Positions 37,712 to 42,195 of a stretch of 42,195 nt of DNA are shown here, in pieces. Positions within the stretch are counted from its first letter, which is position 1. The number at the start of each line of letters is the position of its first letter. This DNA comes from a virus: the IMG/VR virus record IMGVR_UViG_3300042458_000993, positions 1-42,195 of that record. One strand, written 5' to 3'. Both the position numbers and the translations under genes were made by a program. A model generated the notes under the pieces. The model was not told the origin of the DNA. It ran no database searches and saw only the letters and a list, made by a program, of their open reading frames with translations.

Positions 37712-37991
37712 ATCCCTGGAAAAACGGGACGTCGGCCTCACCCCTATTTGTCAAGCCGACACGCAGGGTTTACGATATGATCTTTATTACCCCCAGGTTT
37801 TGAGGCAGGATTTGTATTTTTGAGATTTTTCTGCTAAAATTGTATTATACGCACAAAACCTAGTGACTCAAATCACATAGATAATGTCTCACATTTTGAG
37901 ATTATTTGGAAATGGATTTGTTATTTCTTAGATTTTTTGCTATACTTAATACATAAGGCAAACCAGCCCAACAAACAGAAAAGAGAAACAA
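37712..37991. promoter_or_regulatory. Regulatory intergenic region with two related sigma-70-type promoters
   Basis: No gene. GGACGTCGGC at 37728, AGCCGACACGC near 37754. Two alike promoters: TTGTAT-17-TGC-TAAAAT (37812-37840) and TTGTTA-17-TGC-TATACT (37918-37946), each with a GATTTTT spacer, look like a tandem duplication. Between them is AGTGA-CTCAAA-TCACA (37862-37877), an imperfect palindrome of the TGTGA type. No TGTCAG box. Confidence 0.6.
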
Positions 37992-38159
37992 ATGACAGTA
38001 GCAACCGCAACATATAAGGTCGGAGACCTCTACACTTCACAGAAGTCAAAGGTAACAGGCACTATCTTGGAAATCGCACCTAGCAAGACAGGCGAAACAG
38101 TTCGTGTTAAGTTAGATGTAAATGGCAACACACGCTGGACAACTTGGACAGCAAAGTAA
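37992..38159 (+). CDS. 55-residue beta-rich protein
   Basis: 'YKVGDLYTSQKSKVTGTILE' then 'VRVKLDVNGNTRWTTWTAK'. Reads like a small SH3/OB-type barrel; similar small proteins occur in actinophage early regions. Codon use is closer to host-like (ACA/AAG rich) than in the genes to its left. Confidence 0.5.
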   Translation: MTVATATYKVGDLYTSQKSKVTGTILEIAPSKTGETVRVKLDVNGNTRWTTWTAK

Positions 38160-38198
38160 TCTAATTACTTATTCCTGAGCAAGAATTAAAAAGGCTCA
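38154..38198 (+). promoter_or_regulatory. Tandem 3' hairpins, copy 1
   Basis: AAGTAAT-CTA-ATTACTT (38154-38170) overlaps the stop codon; five bases later TGAGCA-N11-GGCTCA (38176-38198). P7 follows at once. Confidence 0.6.
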
Positions 38199-38201
38199 AC
38201 T

Positions 38202-38223
38202 TGTCAGACCCACCCCCTATAAT
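38202..38223 (+). promoter_or_regulatory. TGTCAG-type promoter P7
   Basis: TGTCAG, 10-bp C-rich spacer, TATAAT (38218-38223). Predicted +1 at 38230 (T). Confidence 0.7.
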
Positions 38224-38256
38224 AGAAACTAACCCACAAAAGAAAAGAGAAACCCA

Positions 38257-38682
38257 ATGGCAACAAGAGGTAAAGCAATCTCAGTTAAAATCGCAACACC
38301 AAAGGTAATCAAGGCACTAGAAGGCGCACTTGCTAAACTAGAAGTTGATTGGACTTCACAAGAAGCAAATGAAGCAAAGTATCAGAAGGCTTATGAGAAG
38401 TGGAAAAAGGAACTTATTGACTATGCGGTAGCAAACATCAAGAAGGCAACCAACTTCCGCACTTCATATCGTTCTTGGAACAACAACCTAAACATTGACT
38501 TTGACCTAGCAGTATCAGAAAAGGAACTGCCAACAGAGCCAACTAAGGATTTCGTAGTTCTACACAGACACGAATATGAAAGTCAGAAAGAGGAAATTGC
38601 TAACGCAATTCGTATCCTCAAGATGACAGATGAGGAAGTAGTAAATACTTCCACCTACAATGCGGTGGCTCGCTACCTATAA
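38257..38682 (+). CDS. Phage protein of unknown function
   Basis: 141 residues. 'KVIKALEGALAKLEVDW', a charged helix 'KYQKAYEKWKKELIDYAVAN', then 'VVLHRHEYESQKEEIANAI'. Helical, Lys/Glu rich. Similar small helical proteins occur in actinophages, but I cannot name it. It sits alone between P7 and two 3' hairpins. Confidence 0.55.
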   Translation: MATRGKAISVKIATPKVIKALEGALAKLEVDWTSQEANEAKYQKAYEKWKKELIDYAVANIKKATNFRTSYRSWNNNLNIDFDLAVSEKELPTEPTKDFVVLHRHEYESQKEEIANAIRILKMTDEEVVNTSTYNAVARYL

Positions 38683-38689
38683 TTAGGGC

Positions 38690-38741
38690 AGGAGGCTCAG
38701 AGTCTCTCCTAACTATCCTGAGTATGATATAAAACTGCTCA
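38690..38741 (+). promoter_or_regulatory. Tandem 3' hairpins, copy 2
   Basis: AGGAGG/TCTCCT (38690-38710, one wobble), then TGAGTA-N11-TGCTCA (38719-38741). Confidence 0.55.
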
Positions 38742-38772
38742 CACAAACCTACGAAACAGAAATGGAATTAAA

Positions 38773-38925
38773 ATGTACAACTTCACTATCACACAAGGCA
38801 AGAAAACTATTCTACAATTTGCAGACAAGAACGCCGTAAAAGCACACACACTTGTAGCAACTGCAAATAAGATTGCTAAGTATAAGTCTCAGCACCTAGC
38901 CTATACCTATACATTCTCTAAGTAA
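38773..38925 (+). CDS. 50-residue basic protein
   Basis: 'MYNFTITQGKKTILQFADKN' then 'AHTLVATANKIAKYKSQH'. Weak GGA upstream. Between two hairpin modules with no TGTCAG box of its own, so probably read from P7. Confidence 0.5.
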   Translation: MYNFTITQGKKTILQFADKNAVKAHTLVATANKIAKYKSQHLAYTYTFSK

Positions 38926-38930
38926 ATAAT

Positions 38931-38993
38931 TAGAGGGGTTCCAGACGAAGGATCCTGCCTCTCTATCACCTGAGTAAGTGTATAAACTGCTCA
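38931..38993 (+). promoter_or_regulatory. Tandem 3' hairpins, copy 3
   Basis: TAGAGGGG/CCTCTCTA arms (38931-38965), then TGAGTA-N11-TGCTCA (38971-38993), five bases apart. Confidence 0.6.
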
Positions 38994-39001
38994 CCTAAAT
39001 T

Positions 39002-39023
39002 TGTCAGTGGTAACCAGTATAAT
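39002..39023 (+). promoter_or_regulatory. TGTCAG-type promoter P8
   Basis: TGTCAG, 10 bp, TATAAT (39018-39023). Predicted +1 A at 39030. Confidence 0.7.
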
Positions 39024-39056
39024 TAAATTAAACCAACAAACAGAAAGAGGCCCCCA

Positions 39057-39494
39057 ATGGACCAAACAACAAACACAGTAGAACACGCAACAGAAGAGTT
39101 TCTTCGTGATTCTCTTGCTAAGGCAACTCTAAATGTTGCACGACTTGAGGAATATGTAAAGCAATTGCAATCGGCACACGCCAACACAGTTATTCGCTCC
39201 ACTGATGAGTCTGCAGAGCGCAACCGTATGCGTAATGAAATGCAAGAGTGGACCTTAGAAGCATTAGAAAATGGAACCATTAATCAATCAGAAGGACAAG
39301 AAATTGCAGACATTTGCGGTTTTGAGTTAACAAAAGAATTTGAATTGGAAGTCACAGTTCTATATTCAATTACAGTCAATGCACGAGATGAAGAGTCAGC
39401 AATTAATTTAATTCACGAAATTGATTTTGATTCTATATCAGAACCTGAAGGAGTAATTTACTCATCATCCAGTGTGGACAGAGTAGATATTTAG
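39057..39494 (+). CDS. Phage protein with N-terminal coiled coil
   Basis: 145 residues. Helical first half ('EEFLRDSLAKATLNVARLEE', 'MRNEMQEWTLEALENG'), then a beta part 'FELEVTVLYSITVNARDEES'. AGAGG ribosome site. Not recognised. Confidence 0.55.
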   Translation: MDQTTNTVEHATEEFLRDSLAKATLNVARLEEYVKQLQSAHANTVIRSTDESAERNRMRNEMQEWTLEALENGTINQSEGQEIADICGFELTKEFELEVTVLYSITVNARDEESAINLIHEIDFDSISEPEGVIYSSSSVDRVDI

Positions 39495-39537
39495 TAGGGG
39501 GCTACTAACAGATCTGAGCATATCGCTAAACTGCTCA
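39491..39537 (+). promoter_or_regulatory. Tandem 3' hairpins, copy 4
   Basis: TTAGTAG-GGGG-CTACTAA (39491-39508) overlaps the stop codon; TGAGCA-N11-TGCTCA (39515-39537) is the one perfect 6-bp version of the second hairpin. Confidence 0.65.
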
Positions 39538-39662
39538 ATAAATTCCCTCAAATTTTTGGACGTCCCGCCGACCAGTCATTGTCAAATCGACACGCCGTAG
39601 TCTAGGGGTGATCTTTTATGAAATGTCCAATTTGTCTATGATTAACTATACCGATTTGCATA

Positions 39663-39684
39663 TGTCAGTCAGTCCTGCTATACT
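39663..39684 (+). promoter_or_regulatory. TGTCAG-type promoter P9
   Basis: TGTCAG, 10 bp, TATACT (39679-39684). Predicted +1 A at 39691. Upstream lie GGACGTCCCG (39559) and a CGACACGC block (about 39589). Confidence 0.7.
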
Positions 39685-39717
39685 TGAAATATCAACACAA
39701 CAGAAAGAAGGAATATC

Positions 39718-40731
39718 GTGGCTCACGATTTAGAAACACAAAACGGCAAAACCTCATTCGCATCATTCCGTGAACCTGCTTGGCACGGATTGGGAACAGT
39801 ATTCACCGAGGAAAAAACAACAGCAGAAATGCTACAGGCTGCAAGCCTTAACGGTTGGAATGTTCGCTTAGAGGATTTGGAAACTCCCTCACATCTAACA
39901 AGCGACAAGGCATATCAATATGTCTTGCGTACTAATCCTACAGATAACACACAGACCGACATTCTTGGTGTCGTTGGTGAGCGTTATCACCCAATGCAGA
40001 ATGAAGATTTATTTTCATTCGGTGATAATATTCTTGACGGTGGTGGTCGTTGGGAGACTGCTGGTTCAATCAAGGGCGGTCGTGTTGTATTCGGTGCACT
40101 AGCCCTAGAGCGTGAAACAGTTCTTGACCCTACTGGCGTTGCTGATAAGGTTAAGACTTATCTACTTATCAACACATCACACGATGGCTCAATCGCTATT
40201 CAAGCAAGCATAACACCCGTTCGTGTTGTGTGCGCTAACACTCTCAATCTTGCACTTAATACTACACGCAAGAAAAATGGCATCAAGCAATCTTTCAAGA
40301 TTCGCCATACACAGACTGCACAAGGTAAGATTCAAGTTGCTCGTGAGACTCTTGGTCTTGCTCATAAGTATATGGATTCTTTTGATGTTATGGCTAACGC
40401 TATGATTCAACAGGAAGTTTCTGCTAAGATGTTTAACGACATTATTCTTGCTGCATACCCAAAGCCTGAAAAGGATTCTAAGGGTGCATTCAAGAAGTGG
40501 GAAAACAAGGTTGATGTTATCAACGACATTTACACAGGCGAGTTTAACGGAATGATTGCTGGTAATGCGTGGGGTGCGTTTAATGCACTTACTGAGCGCC
40601 TTGACTGGCACCGCTCTGCTCGTGGTGGTTCTAACGAATCTATCCTTGCAAGCGCAAGCGGATTTGACCCTGCTATCACAGCAGAAAAAAATCGCTTACT
40701 AAAGATTGTGCGTGAATTAACTAACGCATAA
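39718..40731 (+). CDS. DUF932 / phage-plasmid-like protein (TIGR03299 type)
   Basis: 337 residues from a GTG at 39718 with AGAAGGA six bases upstream. 'FREPAWHGLGTVF' (about 17-29), 'YHPMQNEDLFSFGDNIL' and 'VRVVCANTLNLAL' (about 161-173) are hallmark motifs of this family, common in actinophages and plasmids; molecular function unknown. Full length, no truncation. It is the largest gene of the right arm. Confidence 0.85.
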   Translation: MAHDLETQNGKTSFASFREPAWHGLGTVFTEEKTTAEMLQAASLNGWNVRLEDLETPSHLTSDKAYQYVLRTNPTDNTQTDILGVVGERYHPMQNEDLFSFGDNILDGGGRWETAGSIKGGRVVFGALALERETVLDPTGVADKVKTYLLINTSHDGSIAIQASITPVRVVCANTLNLALNTTRKKNGIKQSFKIRHTQTAQGKIQVARETLGLAHKYMDSFDVMANAMIQQEVSAKMFNDIILAAYPKPEKDSKGAFKKWENKVDVINDIYTGEFNGMIAGNAWGAFNALTERLDWHRSARGGSNESILASASGFDPAITAEKNRLLKIVRELTNA

Positions 40732-40755
40732 TAAAAAAAACTAAATAAAGATTCC

Positions 40756-40778
40756 TGAGTAAGAATAAAAACTGCTCA
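40756..40778 (+). promoter_or_regulatory. 23-nt hairpin, copy 5
   Basis: TGAGTA-N11-TGCTCA, six bases before the tRNA. No partner hairpin in front, unlike copies 1-4. Could mark processing of the tRNA 5' end or end of the DUF932 mRNA. Confidence 0.55.
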
Positions 40779-40784
40779 CCATTT

Positions 40785-40858
40785 GGTCCGTTAGAATAGT
40801 TGGTTAGTTCGCTACCCTGTCACGGTAGAGGTCACGGGTTCAAGTCCCGTACGGATCG
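40785..40858 (+). tRNA. tRNA-Asp (GTC)
   Basis: Full cloverleaf: acceptor GGTCCGT/ACGGATC (one G-T pair), D-arm GAAT/GTTC, anticodon stem CTACC/GGTAG with loop CTGTCAC (anticodon GTC), T-arm ACGGG-TTCAAGT-CCCGT, discriminator G. The 3' CCA is not encoded (CAA follows). It lies downstream of the DUF932 gene with no promoter of its own visible. Confidence 0.93.
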
Positions 40859-41008
40859 CAATAAATAAAAATGCAATGCATAAAAATTTCGGACGTCGGC
40901 TGTGACCTATATCACAAAACATTTCTGCTAAAATAACTTTACGATAGGGTGATATTTTTCCCAAAATTTCTTTACGATAGGCAATATTTTTTCCCCAAAC
41001 CTTCCATT
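40859..41008. promoter_or_regulatory. Regulatory intergenic region with direct repeats
   Basis: No gene. GGACGTCGGC at 40891, TGTGA-CCTATA-TCACA (40901-40916), then two direct repeats of about 29 bases: CTTTACGATAGG...ATTTTTCCC (40937-40965) and CTTTACGATAGGC...TTTCCCC (40970-40999), just before P10. Possible activator or repressor sites. Confidence 0.6.
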
Positions 41009-41030
41009 TGTCAGACCCCTAGGCTATAAT
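41009..41030 (+). promoter_or_regulatory. TGTCAG-type promoter P10, leaderless
   Basis: TGTCAG (41009-41014), 10 bp, TATAAT (41025-41030), six bases, ATG at 41037. Combines both unusual promoter traits, and fixes the +1 register for the whole class. Confidence 0.72.
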
Positions 41031-41036
41031 TAAGAT

Positions 41037-41255
41037 ATGACAAAACAAGTGGCAATATATGAAATGAACTACTCCGTCTCACCTGGTGGTATTGACTGCT
41101 GGGAAGCAACCATTAATGGTTATGGTACTAGTACCACTGCCTCTGACTTTAAGACTGCTGGACAGGCTCTTAATTGGGTACTTGACAGATACCCTGACGA
41201 AATGCTAGAATTAGTAGTAACATCCCACCCAGCCTACGAAAAGGAATATGTATGA
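41037..41255 (+). CDS. Small phage protein; leaderless start
   Basis: 72 residues: 'AIYEMNYSVSPGGIDCWEAT', 'SDFKTAGQALNWVLDRYPDE', a beta-then-helix fold. No ribosome site. First of six or more overlapping genes. Not recognised. Confidence 0.55.
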   Translation: MTKQVAIYEMNYSVSPGGIDCWEATINGYGTSTTASDFKTAGQALNWVLDRYPDEMLELVVTSHPAYEKEYV

Positions 41256-41494
41256 CCCTAGAAACAGACCAAATAGAAAACCCTGAAATGTATGCAGATT
41301 ACTATTCTTGCGACCTTGCTATCTCTATTACAAATATCAAGGCTAAGAATAGACACCACGCAGAAGCCGTTATGCAAACCTTCATAGATGAAATCGGTAA
41401 AATTATGACTGATGAACTTAGTTGGGATGACGCTCAATGGGATATAGAGGAAAATGTGTTTATCCCTGAATTAGGTGAGTGGCATACCAAATGA
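41252..41494 (+). CDS. Small acidic phage protein
   Basis: 80 residues: 'YYSCDLAISITNIKAKNRHH' then 'MQTFIDEIGKIMTDELSWDD'. Same beta-helix plan as its neighbours at 41037 and 41804. ATGA overlaps on both sides. Confidence 0.5.
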   Translation: MTLETDQIENPEMYADYYSCDLAISITNIKAKNRHHAEAVMQTFIDEIGKIMTDELSWDDAQWDIEENVFIPELGEWHTK

Positions 41495-41643
41495 ATACCA
41501 TTGACGACCTAATCAATGAAATATATGAAAGCAATTACTCTCACTTAGAGTTTGAGGAAAATATGGGTGGAGAGGCTTGCGACTGCCATATCCACACTAC
41601 TCTTAATACTATCGCACATTACGCAGGGATAGAGGTAGGCTAA
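41491..41643 (+). CDS. 50-residue acidic protein
   Basis: 'MNTIDDLINEIYESNYSHLE' then 'GGEACDCHIHTTLNTIAH': a C-x-C-x-H-x-H cluster could bind a metal. Overlaps its neighbours. Confidence 0.45.
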   Translation: MNTIDDLINEIYESNYSHLEFEENMGGEACDCHIHTTLNTIAHYAGIEVG

Positions 41644-41807
41644 TGCCATTAGTAGGATATGAAGAGGTAGATGCTGATGATATGATTCAGTCTTTGGCTT
41701 CCGTGCTAAAGACCACTAATCCTGAGAACGATCAATTCTTATGGAATAGCCTGTGGAAAACTAAAGACCTACTTGAAGGACTAATGGCAGAGGGGCACTT
41801 TGAATGA
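41643..41807 (+). CDS. 54-residue acidic protein
   Basis: 'MPLVGYEEVDADDMIQSLAS' then 'FLWNSLWKTKDLLEGLMAEG'. Helical. TAATG upstream, ATGA downstream. Confidence 0.45.
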   Translation: MPLVGYEEVDADDMIQSLASVLKTTNPENDQFLWNSLWKTKDLLEGLMAEGHFE

Positions 41808-42010
41808 AAGTTAGAATCAGTATTGAACAAACCATTGATATAGATGATGCAATGTCTAATGATATAGGGTTTGAACTATACGGTCCACCTGATATGAGCA
41901 CGGAAGATAAAGTAGATTATCTAATGGCTCGATTTGCTGAGGACATAGATACTATGGTAAAGTATGATGAAGTAATGGGCAACATCTCAGTAGAATACAT
42001 AGAGGACTAA
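41804..42010 (+). CDS. Small acidic phage protein
   Basis: 68 residues: 'MKVRISIEQTIDIDDAMSND' and 'EDKVDYLMARFAEDIDTMVK'. Beta strand then helix, like 41252. Coupled at both ends. Confidence 0.5.
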   Translation: MKVRISIEQTIDIDDAMSNDIGFELYGPPDMSTEDKVDYLMARFAEDIDTMVKYDEVMGNISVEYIED

Positions 42011-42195
42011 TGAACATTGAATCTCGTGAAATCACATACCGCTCAATTGTTGAGCAAATCTTCTTTGAGGATGGAACAGAATTAGTAGTCACAACTGGCT
42101 GGCCTGAAGGTGGTGGAGACTTAGATGTTGAATTAGATTGGGTAGAAGGCGAAGCGCCTGAGTGGGCAAAGGAGTATGTTCATAATGTGGACCAA
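42010..42195 (+). CDS. Small acidic phage protein, cut by the right window edge
   Basis: 62 residues visible, open at base 42195. 'MNIESREITYRSIVEQIFFE' and 'LVVTTGWPEGGGDLDVELDW'. TAATG overlap with the gene upstream. Confidence 0.5.
   Translation, partial: MNIESREITYRSIVEQIFFEDGTELVVTTGWPEGGGDLDVELDWVEGEAPEWAKEYVHNVDQ

Noticed and set aside
40785-40858. The tRNA as an attachment site for integration
   Set aside because: No integrase and no second copy of the tRNA 3' end is visible in the window.
40861-40884. ATGCA-A-TGCAT as a terminator after the tRNA
   Set aside because: The loop is one base and no T-run follows.
31672-41030. TGTCAG read as a sigma-70 -35 or as a sigma-54 -24/-12 promoter
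   Set aside because: Spacing to the -10 is always 10, not about 17, and the GG-N10-GC bases of sigma-54 promoters are absent.

Overview
The window looks like part of the genome of a tailed double-stranded DNA phage (Caudoviricetes) with AT-rich DNA, most likely infecting an actinobacterium. Phage origin rests on tail-fibre and collagen-like structural genes, an endolysin-like gene, a long run of very short overlapping genes and a tRNA-Asp. The actinobacterial host is an inference from a GP88-family gene, a DUF932 gene, leaderless start codons and CRP/GlxR-like palindromes. No capsid, portal, terminase, polymerase or integrase gene lies in the window.

Layout. Bases 1-1060 hold the N-terminal half of a B12-dependent ribonucleotide reductase. 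Bases 1157-9571 are a tightly packed leftward operon with eight 2-oxoglutarate/Fe(II) oxygenases, an SDR dehydrogenase, an FkbM-like methyltransferase and two DUF6065-like proteins. Bases 9674-15436 and 20675-25751 are leftward tail/baseplate genes, many paralogous, with collagen-like, APTPV-repeat and Phe/Pro-repeat segments. Between them lie a lone rightward endolysin-like gene (15538-16101) and a leftward sugar cluster (16145-20188): two fucosyltransferase-like enzymes, a GDP-mannose 3,5-epimerase and two more oxygenases. Bases 26327-29706 are a rightward operon (sulfotransferase-like, Asp/Asn hydroxylase-like, DHH-like, DNA methyltransferase-like, zinc ribbon). Bases 29713-31144 are small leftward genes, many membrane or Cys-rich. 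Bases 31745-42195 are a rightward arm of about 35 small genes in promoter-delimited operons.

The most unusual content is regulatory. Ten sites in the right arm match TGTCAG-N10-TAnnnT exactly, and the predicted +1 is nearly always A. Eleven genes have a -10 hexamer exactly 6 bases before the start codon, implying leaderless mRNAs. Three leaders share paired TGAGCSTASCRAATAA repeats around a dyad. Three other mRNAs would start with AUAAAGAAA and a sequence-variable triloop hairpin. Four genes end in two tandem hairpins, the second a 23-nt element of constant length. Intergenic regions also carry DnaA-box-like nonamers, TGTGA-N6-TCACA palindromes and a GACGTC...CGTGTCG block.

Working hypothesis: the phage carries a protein-decoration system. 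Prolyl-hydroxylase-like oxygenases could act on its Pro-rich tail proteins. The GDP-sugar epimerase and fucosyltransferase-like enzymes could then glycosylate them, giving something like plant hydroxyproline-O-glycosylation. The genes are seen; the substrates are inferred.
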